DNA of 64,000 bases from Aeromonas australiensis (GCF_000819725.1 NZ_CDDH01000073.1:62001-126000), one strand, 5' to 3'; counted from the first letter of the stretch, positions 20,915 through 30,990 are shown. Notes: generated by a model not told the origin, from the sequence alone. A program made the numbers and translations.

Positions 20915-21868
20915 TCAGGCTTTCGCCAGCCGACGCTCGATGGCATCCATCAACATGCCGGTGATGTGCACATCGAAGGCCGCTTCAATCTCGCGAATGC
21001 AGGTCGGGCTGGTGACGTTAATCTCGGTCAGCCGATCGCCGATGATATCGAGGCCGACGAAGATGAGCCCCTTCTCTTTCAACGTCGGGCCAACCGCACG
21101 GGCGATGGCCCAGTCGGCTTCGCTCAGGGGGCGCGCTTCACCACGGCCACCGGCAGCCAGATTGCCACGGGTCTCCCCCTGCGCCGGAATGCGGGCGAGG
21201 CAGTAAGGCACCGGTTCACCGTCCACCACCAGCACCCGCTTGTCGCCATCCTTGATGGCGGGCAGATAGGTTTGCGCCATGCAGTACTGGCTGCCGTGGG
21301 CGGTCAGGGTTTCGATAATCACCCCGACGTTGGCGTCATCTTCCTTCATGCGGAAGATGGAGGCACCGCCCATGCCGTCCAAGGGCTTCAAGATCACGTC
21401 TTTATGCTTGGCGTGGAAGGCGCGCAGCTTGTCGGCGCGGCGGGTCACCAGCGTGGTCGGGGTGTGCTCGGCAAACCAGGCGGTGTAGAGCTTCTCGTTG
21501 GCGTCGCGCAGGCTCTGCGGCTTGTTGACGATAAGGCAACCCTCATCCTCGGCCCGCTCCAGCATGTAGGTGGCGTAGATAAATTCGGTGTCGAACGGCG
21601 GATCCTTGCGCATCAGGATCACATCGAGGTTGGAGAGGGGCTGATCCACCACCTCGCCCAGGGTGTACCAGTCGGCATAGTCATATTTGACGGTGAGCGG
21701 GCGCATGGTGCCAAAGGCGCGACCGGCTTCCATGTAGAGATCCTTCATCTCCAGATAGAAGAGCTCATAGCCGCGCTTTTGCGCCTCTTCGAGCATGGCA
21801 AAGCTGGAATCTTTCTTGATGTTGATGGCCGAGATGGGGTCCATCACGATGCCGAGTTTAATGGTCAT
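20915..21868 (-). CDS. gshB: Glutathione synthetase
   Basis: GshB joins glycine to gamma-glutamylcysteine using ATP, the last step of glutathione synthesis. The 317-residue ATP-grasp enzyme shows the DPISAINIKKDSSFAML N-terminal segment, the DGMGGASIFR glycine-rich loop and the closing EINVTSPT motif that binds metal and glutathione. AAGGAT lies 5 bases before ATG 21868. It follows rsmE by about 50 bases, the conserved order. Confidence 0.96.
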   Translation of the reverse strand: MTIKLGIVMDPISAINIKKDSSFAMLEEAQKRGYELFYLEMKDLYMEAGRAFGTMRPLTVKYDYADWYTLGEVVDQPLSNLDVILMRKDPPFDTEFIYATYMLERAEDEGCLIVNKPQSLRDANEKLYTAWFAEHTPTTLVTRRADKLRAFHAKHKDVILKPLDGMGGASIFRMKEDDANVGVIIETLTAHGSQYCMAQTYLPAIKDGDKRVLVVDGEPVPYCLARIPAQGETRGNLAAGGRGEARPLSEADWAIARAVGPTLKEKGLIFVGLDIIGDRLTEINVTSPTCIREIEAAFDVHITGMLMDAIERRLAKA

Positions 21869-21919
21869 CCGAATATCCTTCTTGTGGCTCGATTGCGAAT
21901 GAGATTCTTAAAACCTGCT

Positions 21920-22651
21920 TCAGGCCAGATCACCAAAGCGGCACTGCAACGCAGTGATCGCAGTCAGGGCGGCAGTTTCGGTGCGCAGCACCCGTGGCCC
22001 CAGCAGCATCTCTTTGAAATCTTCCTGCACGGTACGGGCGATCTCGTCGCTCGACAAGCCCCCTTCCGGGCCAATCAGCAGGCGCACGCCGTGCTCGGGA
22101 ACGGGCAAGGTGTTGATGCTGTACTCGGCGCGCGGGTGCAGGTTGAGCTTGAGCTCCTTGGTCTCTTCTGCCAGCCAGGCGTCCAGCTCCATCGGCATGC
22201 GCACCTCTGGCACCAGGTTGCGGCCGCACTGTTCGCAGGCGCTGATCACCACCTTTTGCCACTGTTCGCGCTTCTTCTCCAAGCGGTCTGCTGGCAGCTT
22301 GACGCCGCAGCGCTCGGAGAAGAGCGGAGTGATGCAGGTGACGCCCAGCTCAACCGATTTCTGGATGGTGAAGTCCATCTTGTCGCCGCGGCTGATCACC
22401 TGACCCAGATGAATGGCCAGCGGTGACTCCACCGACTGGGCGTCACAACTGTCGATGGTCACTTCCACCGACTTTTTACCGACCTGGGCTATGGTGGCGG
22501 GATATTGATTGCCATCGCCGTTGAACAGCTCGAGCTGCTGGCCCGGCTGCATGCGCAGCACCCGGCCTATATGGTTGGCACCGTCTTCCGACAGGGCGAT
22601 GGTCTGGCCAACTTGCAGGGTGGCCGGTTCATAGATACGTGGAATGCGCAT
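21920..22651 (-). CDS. rsmE: 16S rRNA (uracil-1498-N3)-methyltransferase
   Basis: RsmE methylates N3 of U1498 in the 30S subunit and belongs to the SPOUT knot methyltransferases. The 243-residue length equals that of the E. coli protein. An N-terminal PUA-like domain (MRIPRIYEP onward) is followed by the knot region with [13 protein letters not shown] and [15 protein letters not shown], the SAM-binding signatures. It lies between endA and gshB on the same strand, as in relatives. Confidence 0.96.
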   Translation of the reverse strand: MRIPRIYEPATLQVGQTIALSEDGANHIGRVLRMQPGQQLELFNGDGNQYPATIAQVGKKSVEVTIDSCDAQSVESPLAIHLGQVISRGDKMDFTIQKSVELGVTCITPLFSERCGVKLPADRLEKKREQWQKVVISACEQCGRNLVPEVRMPMELDAWLAEETKELKLNLHPRAEYSINTLPVPEHGVRLLIGPEGGLSSDEIARTVQEDFKEMLLGPRVLRTETAALTAITALQCRFGDLA

Positions 22652-22746
22652 GGCTGCTTGTTAGTCTCTTGCTTGGAAACCCTTCATATCCTGCTGCGAG
22701 GCGGCGAGCAAGGCTCACGTGGCAGTGGGGAAGGGCTTCATGATTA

Positions 22747-22764
22747 GGAGGGGTGATCCCCTCC
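22747..22764 (-). terminator. Hairpin downstream of endA
   Basis: GGAGGGG pairs with CCCCTCC around TGAT, 15 bases past the endA stop on the minus strand. There is no clear T-run, so termination strength is uncertain. Confidence 0.4.
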
Positions 22765-22778
22765 CTGGTCAAATGGGG

Positions 22779-23483
22779 TTATTGGCACTGCTTTTCAATA
22801 AAGGGATTGGTATTGCCCTGCAGCTTGCCGATGCGGCGGTTGCGCTCGCACTCCCAGCCCTCTGCCGGGTACTGCCTGTCCCAAGCTTCAAACAGTTTAC
22901 GCTGTTGCGCTGCCAGACGCAGCCCATACTGCTGGCTCATATAGAGGTAGGCGCGGGCGATCTGGCCCCGTACCGGCCCCTTGGGCGGTTGCACCCGACG
23001 ATCCTTGAAATCCACCAGCATCTGGCACTGGCCGTACTGATCCGGCTTGCCGTTCCAGTCGGAGAAGCGGTAGTTGGCCCGATCGCCGTTCACCTCGCCG
23101 ATGGCGGGGAAGAGGTTGTGCATGTCCCCCTCCATCTTGTTGAACTCGGGGCTCGCTTTTTCGCAATTCTTGCGACCGCCTTGCTGCCAGCACTGCAGCT
23201 GGTGGCCGAACTCCCAGGCGGGGACCACGTGTTCCCACTCAATGCGGGCGGCGCGTTTGGCCTGCTTGCGCGGCTCATAGCCGCAGCTGGCGAGATCCGG
23301 GCTCATTTTCTTGCCCTGATAGTCGATGTCGCAGCCGCAGTAGAAGGTGGTGACTGTGGGCTGGGTCTGATAGAGCTTCACCAGATCCTGCTTGGCTTGG
23401 CGAAAGGTCTGGGCGTGCAAAGGGGCGCTGAGCAGCGGCAAACCGGCCAGCAGGGTCAGGGCGAGGGAGGAGATGAAACGCAT
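22779..23483 (-). CDS. endA: Endonuclease I (periplasmic DNase)
   Basis: The 234-residue secreted nuclease has a signal peptide ([20 protein letters not shown], cleavage near LHAQ) and the His-Me finger fold: [13 protein letters not shown] carries the catalytic histidine, and [11 protein letters not shown] a metal-binding asparagine region. Several cysteines (CGCD, CWQQ, SCGYEP) are consistent with a periplasmic disulfide-bonded protein. ATG 23483 was chosen for the signal peptide; the frame extends far upstream but without a signal or ribosome site. It lies between sprT and rsmE, the conserved order. Confidence 0.95.
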   Translation of the reverse strand: MRFISSLALTLLAGLPLLSAPLHAQTFRQAKQDLVKLYQTQPTVTTFYCGCDIDYQGKKMSPDLASCGYEPRKQAKRAARIEWEHVVPAWEFGHQLQCWQQGGRKNCEKASPEFNKMEGDMHNLFPAIGEVNGDRANYRFSDWNGKPDQYGQCQMLVDFKDRRVQPPKGPVRGQIARAYLYMSQQYGLRLAAQQRKLFEAWDRQYPAEGWECERNRRIGKLQGNTNPFIEKQCQ

Positions 23484-23557
23484 GGGATTCCTTGCAAAAC
23501 GGGGTGATTGACGAACGATGGCGGGCACCCTACCACAGGGGCGCGACACAAGCTGGC

Positions 23558-24085
23558 TTACTGCTCTGGCTCCGGCCGTTCCCGCTCCAGCGGCTGCTTG
23601 CAGCGGCGGCAGTGATAGCGGGCCTCGCCGCGCACCACCTTGTTGTGGCGGCGTATCGACAGTTGATGCTGCTGGCAGTGACAGCGATAGGGCACGGTGC
23701 GCTGGGCCAATACCGCCAGATCGAAGCTGTGGGTGGTTCTGGGCTCCAGGCCGAACACCTCCCGCATTACCGATTGCCATTGGCGACCGTGGGGCAAGAC
23801 CCGGCTTTTGCCACGTCCTTCTCCCCACAGGGCATAAACCAGCAGATGGGCCACCTCGTGGGGCACAACCTCATCCAGAAACGCCTGCTGGTTGGCCTGA
23901 TAGAGGGCGGGATTGAAGCGCAGCTCCCAGGTCTGCAGCCGCGCCGAACCCGCCGCCCGGCCCCGCATATTGCAGTCGATCCGCGGGCGGGGGAAGGTGC
24001 GGCCAAGGCGCGCCTCGGCCTGCACAAAGCAGGCTTCTACGCGTTGTTGCAGCAGGGCGACAAGCTGGGCAGGAGTGGCAGACAT
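23558..24085 (-). CDS. sprT: SprT family zinc metalloprotease-like protein
   Basis: The 175-residue protein has the zincin motif HEVAH at residues 76-80 within [15 protein letters not shown], and a C-terminal cysteine cluster (CHCQQH then CRRCKQ) that can hold a second zinc, as in SprT/Spartan relatives. The cellular role in bacteria is unclear. ATG 24085 or 24091 is the likely start; 24085 has GAG at suitable distance. It is the first gene of the sprT-endA-rsmE-gshB series. Confidence 0.88.
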   Translation of the reverse strand: MSATPAQLVALLQQRVEACFVQAEARLGRTFPRPRIDCNMRGRAAGSARLQTWELRFNPALYQANQQAFLDEVVPHEVAHLLVYALWGEGRGKSRVLPHGRQWQSVMREVFGLEPRTTHSFDLAVLAQRTVPYRCHCQQHQLSIRRHNKVVRGEARYHCRRCKQPLERERPEPEQ

Positions 24086-24112
24086 CAACATCTCGTCAAA
24101 TGGCGGATAAGC

Positions 24113-24136
24113 AAAAGGGGAGCCAGGCTCCCCTTT
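24113..24136. terminator. Bidirectional terminator downstream of metK
   Basis: AAAAGGGGAGCC pairs with GGCTCCCCTTTT around a single base. It lies 18 bases past the metK stop and separates metK from sprT. Confidence 0.85.
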
Positions 24137-24153
24137 TATCACAACAGCGAGCC

Positions 24154-25305
24154 TTACAGGCCAGCGGCGGAACGCAGCAGTTCGGCCTTGTCGGTCTGCT
24201 CCCACGGGAACTCGTCGCGACCGAAGTGACCGTAGGCGGCAGTGGCCTGGTAGATCGGGCGCTTCAGATCCAGCATTTCGATCAGGCCATACGGGCGCAG
24301 TTCGAAGTGCTCGCGCACCAGCTTGACCAGCAGCTCCTCGGCGACCTTGGCAGTGCCGAAGGTCTCGACGCTGATGGAGGTCGGCTCGGCCACGCCGATG
24401 GCGTAGGAGATCTGGATTTCACAGCGATCGGCCAGACCGGCGGCAACGATGTTTTTGGCAACGTAGCGGGCAGCGTAGGCTGCGGAGCGGTCAACCTTGG
24501 ACGGATCCTTACCGGAGAAGGCGCCACCACCGTGACGGGCCATGCCGCCGTAGGTGTCGACGATGATCTTGCGACCGGTCAGACCGCAGTCACCCATCGG
24601 GCCGCCGATAACGAAACGGCCGGTCGGGTTGATGAAGTATTTGGTGTCCTTGTTGACCCACTCGGCCGGCAGCACCGGCTTGATGATCTCTTCGCGTACC
24701 GCTTCAACCAGATCCTTGTGGCTGATGGATTCGGCGTGCTGGGTAGACAGAACAACGGCATCCACACCGATGATCTTGCCTGCGTCGTCGTAGGCAAAGG
24801 TCAGCTGGCTCTTGGCATCCGGACGCAGCCACGGCAGGGTGCCGTTCTTGCGCACTTGCGCCTGACGCTTCACCAGCAGGTGAGAGTAGGTGATGGGGGC
24901 CGGCATCAGCACGTCGGTTTCGTTGGTGGCGTAGCCGAACATCAGGCCCTGGTCGCCCGCGCCCTGCTCCAGCGGATCGCTGCGGTCAACGCCCTGGTTG
25001 ATGTCCGGGGACTGCTTGCCGATGGCGTTCAGTACGGCGCAGGAGTCAGCATCGAAGCCCATGTCGGAGTGGGTGTAGCCGATTTCACGTACGGTATCAC
25101 GCACGATCTGTTCGATATCAACCCAGGCAGAGGTGGTTACTTCGCCGGCCACCATGACCATACCGGTCTTGACCAGGGTCTCGCAGGCGACACGGGCCTT
25201 GGTATCTTGCTTGAGGATGGCGTCCAGTACCGCATCGGAGATCTGGTCCGCAATCTTGTCGGGATGGCCTTCGGAGACCGACTCGGAAGTAAACAGCTTT
25301 GCCAT
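24154..25305 (-). CDS. metK: S-adenosylmethionine synthetase
   Basis: MetK makes S-adenosylmethionine from methionine and ATP. The 383-residue product has the N-terminal [16 protein letters not shown] motif, the [12 protein letters not shown] hexapeptide region, and the [19 protein letters not shown] phosphate-binding loop; length matches the family. It is a single-gene unit, divergent from tkt and controlled by a MetJ-type operator overlapping its promoter (25368-25420). Confidence 0.97.
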   Translation of the reverse strand: MAKLFTSESVSEGHPDKIADQISDAVLDAILKQDTKARVACETLVKTGMVMVAGEVTTSAWVDIEQIVRDTVREIGYTHSDMGFDADSCAVLNAIGKQSPDINQGVDRSDPLEQGAGDQGLMFGYATNETDVLMPAPITYSHLLVKRQAQVRKNGTLPWLRPDAKSQLTFAYDDAGKIIGVDAVVLSTQHAESISHKDLVEAVREEIIKPVLPAEWVNKDTKYFINPTGRFVIGGPMGDCGLTGRKIIVDTYGGMARHGGGAFSGKDPSKVDRSAAYAARYVAKNIVAAGLADRCEIQISYAIGVAEPTSISVETFGTAKVAEELLVKLVREHFELRPYGLIEMLDLKRPIYQATAAYGHFGRDEFPWEQTDKAELLRSAAGL

Positions 25306-25367
25306 GATATGAGTCTCAGCTTGTCTGGGTTATCGCCACGGCAATAACCGGATGAATGGGATGGTGT

Positions 25368-25420
25368 AGAGGTATCTACATCTGGACGTCTATTTTAGTT
25401 AGCGCCCCCCGCGATTGCCA
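25368..25420 (-). promoter_or_regulatory. metK promoter with tandem MetJ operator
   Basis: Read on the forward strand, three adjoining 8-mers, AGAGGTAT, CTACATCT and GGACGTCT, match the met box AGACGTCT at 6, 5 and 7 positions. Immediately upstream (minus strand) are a TGGCAA -35 (25415-25420) and a TAAAAT -10 (25392-25397) with a 17-base spacer. The operator therefore covers the transcription start, as expected for MetJ repression with SAM as co-repressor. Confidence 0.75.
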
Positions 25421-25654
25421 GCACTATTTTGTTGCACAGTGGCCAATGGGTCACAAGTGATGCTCTCCTATCCCAAAAGGGATGGCAGTCAAACGTTTTT
25501 CTCTGGTTGCTTTGGTCAATAGCGGGCAAGAAAAGCGATTGTCCTCCCAAAGCCACTTTATTCGTCCAGATAATATTTGCACGCTGCGCGCCCTGCTGGG
25601 ACAATAACGCGCCTTAATCTTGGCCATCAAATGAAGCAATCGCAGGAGATACAG

Positions 25655-27646
25655 ATGCCTTCTCGTAAAGAGCTTGCCAATGCCATTCGTGCATTGAGTA
25701 TGGATGCCGTTCAAAAAGCCAACTCCGGTCACCCGGGCGCCCCCATGGGAATGGCGGATATCGCCGAAGTGCTGTGGCGTAGCCACCTCAGACATAACCC
25801 GAACAACCCCAAGTGGGCCGACCGCGACCGTTTCATTCTCTCCAACGGCCACGGCTCCATGCTGCTGTACTCCCTGCTGCATCTCTCCGGTTATGACCTC
25901 TCCATCGACGATCTGAAAAACTTCCGCCAACTGCACTCTCGCACCCCGGGTCACCCGGAGTACGGCTATGCACCGGGCGTTGAAACCACCACTGGCCCGC
26001 TGGGTCAGGGCATCACCAACGCCGTTGGTATGGCGATCGCCGAAAAAGCCATGGCTGAGCAGTTCAACCAGCCGGGCCACGACATCGTTGACCACTACAC
26101 CTACGCCTTTATGGGCGACGGCTGCCTGATGGAAGGTATCTCCCACGAAGCGTGCTCCCTGGCAGGTACCCTGCAACTGGGCAAACTGATCGCGTTCTGG
26201 GATGACAACGGCATCTCCATCGATGGTCACGTTGAAGGCTGGTTCACCGACGACACCGTCAAGCGCTTCGAAGCCTACGGCTGGCACGTTATCCCGGCTG
26301 TTGACGGTCACAGCCCGGAGGCCATCAATGCCGCCATCGAAGCCGCCAAGGCCGAGACCGGCAAGCCGACCCTGATCTGCTGCCGCACCATCATCGGTTA
26401 CGGCTCCCCGAACAAATCCGGTTCTCACGACTGCCACGGCTCACCGCTGGGCAACGACGAGATCGCCGCAGCTCGCGCTTTCCTGAAGTGGGACCACGCA
26501 CCGTTCGTTATCCCGGCCGATATCGCTGCCGAGTGGAACGGTCAGGAGAAGGGCGCTGCACTGGAAGCCGACTGGGCTGCCAAGTTCGCCGCCTATGAAG
26601 CCGCTCACCCGACGCTGGCTGCCGAATTCAAGCGCCGCACCGCTGGCGAACTGCCGGCCAACTGGGCTGCTGAATCCGCCAAGATCATCGAAACCCTGCA
26701 AGCCAACCCGGCCAAGATCGCAACCCGTAAAGCGTCCCAGAACTCTCTGGAAGCGTTCGGCAAGCTGCTGCCGGAGTTCATGGGCGGCTCTGCCGACCTG
26801 GCGCCGTCCAACCTGACCATGTGGTCCGGCTCCAAGTCCCTGACCAACGACGATGCCTCCGGCAACTACATCCACTACGGTGTACGCGAGTTCGGCATGT
26901 CCGCCATCATGAACGGTATCGCCCTGCACGGTGGTTTCATCCCCTACGGCGCCACCTTCCTGATGTTTATGGAGTACGCCCGCAACGCCCTGCGCATGGC
27001 CGCCCTGATGAAGCAGCGCGCTATCTTCGTTTACACCCACGACTCCATCGGTCTGGGTGAAGATGGCCCGACTCACCAGCCGGTTGAGCAGATCGCTTCC
27101 CTGCGTCTGACTCCGAACATGAGCACCTGGCGTCCGTGTGACCAGGTTGAATCTGCCATCGCCTGGAAACACGCCATCGAGCGTACCGACGGCCCGACCT
27201 CTCTGATCTTCTCTCGTCAGAACCTGGCCCAGATGGACCGTACCGCCCAGCAGCTGGCTGATACCGCCAAGGGTGGCTACGTGCTGAAGGATTGCGCCGG
27301 TACTCCGGAGCTGATCCTGATCGCCACCGGTTCCGAAGTGGAACTGGCTGTTGCCGCCTATGAGCAGCTGACTGCCAAGGGCCGTGCCGTGCGCGTGGTC
27401 TCTCTGCCGTCTACCGACGTGTTCGACGCCCAGTCTGCCGAGTACAAAGAGTCCGTCCTGCCGTCCTCCGTCACCAAGCGTGTGGCTATCGAAGCCGGCA
27501 TCGCTGACTACTGGTACAAGTACGTCGGTTTCGGCGGCAAGATCATCGGTATGACCACCTTCGGTGAGTCTGCACCGGCCGAGCTGCTGTTCAAGGAATT
27601 CGGCTTTACCGTGGAAAACGTGGTTGCGACCGCAGAGTCCCTGTAA
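25655..27646 (+). CDS. tktA: Transketolase
   Basis: Transketolase moves two-carbon units in the pentose phosphate pathway with thiamine diphosphate. The 663-residue length equals that of E. coli TktA. Seen are the [10 protein letters not shown]-terminal motif, the thiamine-binding [13 protein letters not shown] motif, the [15 protein letters not shown] active-site segment, and a C-terminal domain. ATG 25655 follows AGGAGA by about 6 bases; longer in-frame ATGs at 25577 and 25631 are not supported. Codon use is strongly biased to C/T-ending codons, consistent with high expression. It is divergent from metK. Confidence 0.97.
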   Translation: MPSRKELANAIRALSMDAVQKANSGHPGAPMGMADIAEVLWRSHLRHNPNNPKWADRDRFILSNGHGSMLLYSLLHLSGYDLSIDDLKNFRQLHSRTPGHPEYGYAPGVETTTGPLGQGITNAVGMAIAEKAMAEQFNQPGHDIVDHYTYAFMGDGCLMEGISHEACSLAGTLQLGKLIAFWDDNGISIDGHVEGWFTDDTVKRFEAYGWHVIPAVDGHSPEAINAAIEAAKAETGKPTLICCRTIIGYGSPNKSGSHDCHGSPLGNDEIAAARAFLKWDHAPFVIPADIAAEWNGQEKGAALEADWAAKFAAYEAAHPTLAAEFKRRTAGELPANWAAESAKIIETLQANPAKIATRKASQNSLEAFGKLLPEFMGGSADLAPSNLTMWSGSKSLTNDDASGNYIHYGVREFGMSAIMNGIALHGGFIPYGATFLMFMEYARNALRMAALMKQRAIFVYTHDSIGLGEDGPTHQPVEQIASLRLTPNMSTWRPCDQVESAIAWKHAIERTDGPTSLIFSRQNLAQMDRTAQQLADTAKGGYVLKDCAGTPELILIATGSEVELAVAAYEQLTAKGRAVRVVSLPSTDVFDAQSAEYKESVLPSSVTKRVAIEAGIADYWYKYVGFGGKIIGMTTFGESAPAELLFKEFGFTVENVVATAESL

Positions 27647-27699
27647 CAGCCCCTGTAATTCCTGACCATTGGGCCAGCTTGGCCCAATAGCTGGAAAAT

Positions 27700-27736
27700 A
27701 AAACGCCCCCCATCGCAAGATGGGGGGCGTTTTTTA
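27700..27736 (+). terminator. Intrinsic terminator after tkt
   Basis: CGCCCCCCATC pairs with GATGGGGGGCG around GCAA and runs into TTTTTT. A second inverted repeat (TTGGGCCA with TGGCCCAA) stands just before it at 27669-27687. Confidence 0.9.
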
Positions 27737-27937
27737 TGGAATAAATTAATGAGTAAGTATAAATCTGACATTCCGCACCTGATTGGGGGGGCTTACCATC
27801 GGATAAGTCTGGCTCTGACGATGAGCGTGGATGACCGCCATCCTCGCCCGTACGCAGCAAAAAAAGTTGTCAGCGACGCGATGGGCAGGCAATCTGCGCC
27901 GCTGTTATCCAACAGGAAACCCCCAAGAGGTACCGTC

Positions 27938-28579
27938 ATGTCATCCACCGTCAGCTGTCCCCTGTGTGCCAGCCATCGCAGTTATCCCCTGCCGGTGGCG
28001 GGCAAGCGCTATCATCGCTGTCTCGCGTGCGAGCTGGTCTGGCTGGATGAGGCGGATCATCTGGATGAGGCGGCGGAGAAGGCGGTCTATGACGGTCACG
28101 ACAACCGGGTTGATGATCCCCGTTATCGCACCTTTCTGATGCGGGCTTTTGGCGAGGTGCTGGCGCGGGTGCCGCTACCTGCCAGCGGTCTCGATTTTGG
28201 CTGTGGCCCGGGCCCGGCGCTGGTGGCGATGGGGCGCGAGGCGGGTTACCAGATGGCGGGGTATGACAAGTTCTACGCCGATTTTCCCGAGTTGCTGACG
28301 CGTCAGTATAACTTCATCACCAGTACCGAGGTGATTGAACACATTGCCGAGCCGCGCACGGTGCTGGCGCAGTTGTGGGATTGCCTCAAGCCCGGTGGCC
28401 TGCTGGTGCTGCAGACCCAGCGGGTGCTCAGTGACGAGCGGTTTAAAAACTGGCGCTATCGCCACGACCCGACCCATATCGTCTTCTTTGCCGAGGCATC
28501 GTTTCAGGTGCTGGCCGCCAGCTGGCAGGCCGAACTCAGCTTCCCCCACGCCGATGTGGTTGTGCTGACCAAACCTTGA
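27938..28579 (+). CDS. Class I SAM-dependent methyltransferase with N-terminal zinc ribbon
   Basis: The 213-residue protein starts with two CxxC pairs (CPLC and CLAC, residues 6-35), a probable zinc ribbon, followed by a Rossmann methyltransferase core: motif I LDFGCGPG near residue 85, and an EVIEHI segment with a following LKPGGLLVLQT motif. This resembles the Methyltransf_23 group. The substrate is unknown. ATG 27938 has AAGAGG 7 bases upstream; the open frame to 27749 is not supported. It stands alone after the tkt terminator. Confidence 0.78.
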   Translation: MSSTVSCPLCASHRSYPLPVAGKRYHRCLACELVWLDEADHLDEAAEKAVYDGHDNRVDDPRYRTFLMRAFGEVLARVPLPASGLDFGCGPGPALVAMGREAGYQMAGYDKFYADFPELLTRQYNFITSTEVIEHIAEPRTVLAQLWDCLKPGGLLVLQTQRVLSDERFKNWRYRHDPTHIVFFAEASFQVLAASWQAELSFPHADVVVLTKP

Positions 28580-28964
28580 TCTCGCACTGTTTTTGTTGCG
28601 CCTCCATTTGGCATGCTGCAGAGCAGACCCCAAAGAGCGATACAACATCGATTATTGCAGCGAACCTCCTGACTGGGCCCCAAGCGTCAGTACGGCTGTT
28701 GAGTGTGGCCCTTGCTTCATCGGGGCAAGCCGCTGAGAAGATCGAGATGCAGCGTCCCTATCTGAAAGAGGGGGACGCTCCGTACTCTGGGGGCGTTGGC
28801 GAAGGCGCTGCAAGAGCAGGCTGACTGGCACCAGACCCCGCAGCTCCGTTATGGTGCCATTCCGGCCAATTTGCTGGCGTTGTGGCATGAAAGCGCCCCT
28901 GCAAAGTGAGCGCTATCCCTTCTGGGCTAAGCTGCAAGAGGGATAAACAGTCCGGGAGCGGGAG
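28580..28964. other. 385-base gap with possible gene decay
   Basis: No intact gene is seen. A possible 3' coding remnant (28766-28909) lies within. The promoter for the following binding-protein gene must be in the right part. Confidence 0.45.
28766..28909 (+). pseudogene. Possible C-terminal remnant of a lost gene
   Basis: After an in-frame TGA at 28763 the frame reads 47 codons to a TGA, with protein-like composition (ALAKALQEQADW, then LRYGAIPANLLALWHES) but no start codon or ribosome site of its own. It could be the tail of a decayed protein. I cannot name the family, and chance coding is possible. Confidence 0.25.
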
Positions 28965-29750
28965 ATGAGACGAGCGGCAACATGGTGGGCGGGATTGGCG
29001 ATGGCCATCTTGTCCCCCGCGCTATGGGGGCAAGAGCCACCAGTGAAGATCTGTCTGGGGGAGGGCAACGAGTGGGCCCCCTTTACCTACTGGGAGCGCA
29101 AGGACGGGGTGCCCGATACCAGCCGCCTGACCGGTTCGGCGACCACGCTGGTGCTCGATGCATTGCAACAGAGCGGGCTCTCGCACCAGATCCGCTATCT
29201 GCCCTGGGCACGGGTCCAGCAGGAGCTGGCGGATTATCGCCAGAATGGTCTGTGCGAGCTGACCTGGGATGCCAGCTACAAGCCGGAGCGGGCCGAGTTT
29301 GCCTTCTACAGTGTGCCTCTCTATTACACTCGGCTCGCCTTCTTTTATCTCAAGCGCCGCTTTCCCGAACAACCTGATCTGCAGACGGTCAATCGCTCCC
29401 GGGTATGCGGAGTGATTGGCTACAACTACACCCCCTATGGCCTGGCGCAGGAGCCGCACCGAGTGAGGCAGTTGCAACAGGCGCTCGATATGCTGGCGCG
29501 GGATCGCTGTGATTTTCTGCCAAGCGAAATCGAGCCTCTGGTGGCTGGCATCACTCTTGGCATCTACCGCAGTGAGAGCGGGTTGCTTAACCTCGTCCTG
29601 CCCAGCAGAAAGCAGTTTTACCTGTTGGTGAGCAAGGGGTCCCCCCGCGGCCACCAGCTGGTGAATAACCTCAATCAGGCGCTGGTGGCATTTCAGGAAG
29701 GGGGGCATGCCGATGAGGTGATGCGCCGCTTCTTGCCACCGATGGAGTAA
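28965..29750 (+). CDS. Periplasmic solute-binding protein (SBP_bac_3-like)
   Basis: The 261-residue protein has a signal peptide (MRRAATWWAGLAMAILSPALWG) and the layout of polar amino acid-type binding proteins: an N-terminal strand with EWAPFTY, a GSATTLVLDALQQSGL lobe and a hinge. No permease or ATPase gene is nearby, so it may be an orphan sensor-type protein of the kind common in Aeromonas and Vibrio rather than a transporter part. ATG 28965 follows a GGGAG-rich stretch. The ligand is unknown. Confidence 0.78.
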   Translation: MRRAATWWAGLAMAILSPALWGQEPPVKICLGEGNEWAPFTYWERKDGVPDTSRLTGSATTLVLDALQQSGLSHQIRYLPWARVQQELADYRQNGLCELTWDASYKPERAEFAFYSVPLYYTRLAFFYLKRRFPEQPDLQTVNRSRVCGVIGYNYTPYGLAQEPHRVRQLQQALDMLARDRCDFLPSEIEPLVAGITLGIYRSESGLLNLVLPSRKQFYLLVSKGSPRGHQLVNNLNQALVAFQEGGHADEVMRRFLPPME

Positions 29751-29790
29751 TAGCGAAGAGTTGCTCTCATTGAGGGGGAAGCAGATAAGC

Positions 29791-29827
29791 AAAGGGCCAG
29801 CCGGTGCAAACCGGCTGGCCCTTTTTT
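29791..29827. terminator. Bidirectional terminator
   Basis: AAAGGGCCAGCCGGT pairs with ACCGGCTGGCCCTTT, followed by TTT. It lies between the binding-protein gene (+) and the M20 peptidase gene (-). Confidence 0.85.
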
Positions 29828-29840
29828 ATGTGAGAGTCTG

Positions 29841-30965
29841 TCAGGCCGCCAGACGGGTCAGCACCTTCACCAGCAGCGCGATGCGCGGGGCAATGCTGGC
29901 CAGATCCAGATACTCCTCGTCACTGTGGAAACCGGCACCGATGGGGCCCAGACCATCCAGAGTGGGGATGCCGAGGGCGGCGGTCAGGTTGGCATCGGAG
30001 CCGCCCCCCACCTCCTGCCAGCTGATTGTCAGCCCCAGTTCGGCGCCACACTCCTCCACCAGCTGCATCAGCGCCTGAGTGCCCTCTGACGGCACCATGG
30101 CCGGTTTGTGGGCCTCGCGGGTCAGCTGGATGGTGACGCCATCCAGATGGGGTTGCTTGGCCAGGGTCAGCAGATGATCGTCGATCTGGTGGTACTCCTG
30201 ATTGTCCCAGAAACGGACATCCACCACGGCGCTGGCATGGGCCGGCACTATGTTGGCGCCGTTGCCCCCCTCGACAATGCCGATGTTGAGGGTGGTGCCG
30301 CTCTCGAAGTTGGTCAGGGCGTTGATGGCCAGGATCCAGTGGCCCAGCTCGGTGATGGCGCTACGCCCCTTCTGCGGCTCGTTGCCCGCGTGAGCCGCCT
30401 TGCCGGTGAAGTCGATGCGATAACGGGCCATCCCCTTGCGCGCCTTGACCAGCGAGCCATCGGCGCGGGCCGCTTCGGCCACCAGCACCTGCTTTGCCTG
30501 TTTGGCCACCGCTGCCAGCCAGTCGCTGGAGTGGAGGGAGCCAATCTCCTCATCCGGGTTCATGCAGACGCAGATGCTCAGGCGATCGCGCACCTCACGG
30601 GGCAGTTCACGCAGGGCATAGACGATGTTGAGCAGCCCGGATTTCATGTCGGAGACACCGGGACCGTAAGCGCGCTCGCCATCGCTGCTCATCGGGCGGG
30701 CGGCGGCGGTGCCGAGGGGGAAGACGGTATCCATATGGCCGATCAGCATTACATCGATCTGCGCCGCATCAGGCTGGTTGCGGATCTCCAGCCCCACCCC
30801 CGCGGCGCCACAGTCGACCCGCTTGATCTGCCAGCCGCCCATCGCTTCATATTTTGCGGCCATCAGGTCGGCCACTGCCGCAATGCCCGGCTGGTACAGG
30901 GATCCGCAATCCAGATTGATCAGCGGGGCCAGTTCGGTCAGGTATTGATCCAGAGAAAAAGTCAT
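29841..30965 (-). CDS. M20 family metallopeptidase (glutamate carboxypeptidase-like)
   Basis: The 374-residue cytoplasmic enzyme shows the M20 dinuclear zinc motifs: LIGHMDTVFP (His then catalytic Asp), GVSDMKSGLL (bridging Asp), and PDEEIGS (catalytic Glu and ligand), with a dimerisation insert near residues 180-290 beginning at KARKGMARYRIDFTGKAAHAG. The CPG2-like branch removes C-terminal glutamate or other amino acids; the substrate here is unproven. ATG 30965 has GTGGAG 6 bases upstream; an in-frame GTG at 30977 is an alternative. It lies 25 bases downstream of the yjiG-like gene, so an operon is likely. Confidence 0.85.
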   Translation of the reverse strand: MTFSLDQYLTELAPLINLDCGSLYQPGIAAVADLMAAKYEAMGGWQIKRVDCGAAGVGLEIRNQPDAAQIDVMLIGHMDTVFPLGTAAARPMSSDGERAYGPGVSDMKSGLLNIVYALRELPREVRDRLSICVCMNPDEEIGSLHSSDWLAAVAKQAKQVLVAEAARADGSLVKARKGMARYRIDFTGKAAHAGNEPQKGRSAITELGHWILAINALTNFESGTTLNIGIVEGGNGANIVPAHASAVVDVRFWDNQEYHQIDDHLLTLAKQPHLDGVTIQLTREAHKPAMVPSEGTQALMQLVEECGAELGLTISWQEVGGGSDANLTAALGIPTLDGLGPIGAGFHSDEEYLDLASIAPRIALLVKVLTRLAA

Positions 30966-30990
30966 TGCTTGCTCCACTATCAGGTTCGGG

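Noticed and set aside
24100-25347. 415-codon open frame on the plus strand opposite metK
   Set aside because: It covers metK in reverse and has no ribosome site or protein features.
26441-27718. 425-codon open frame on the minus strand opposite tkt
   Set aside because: It is a shadow of the highly biased tkt codons and runs through the tkt terminator; no domain or signal.
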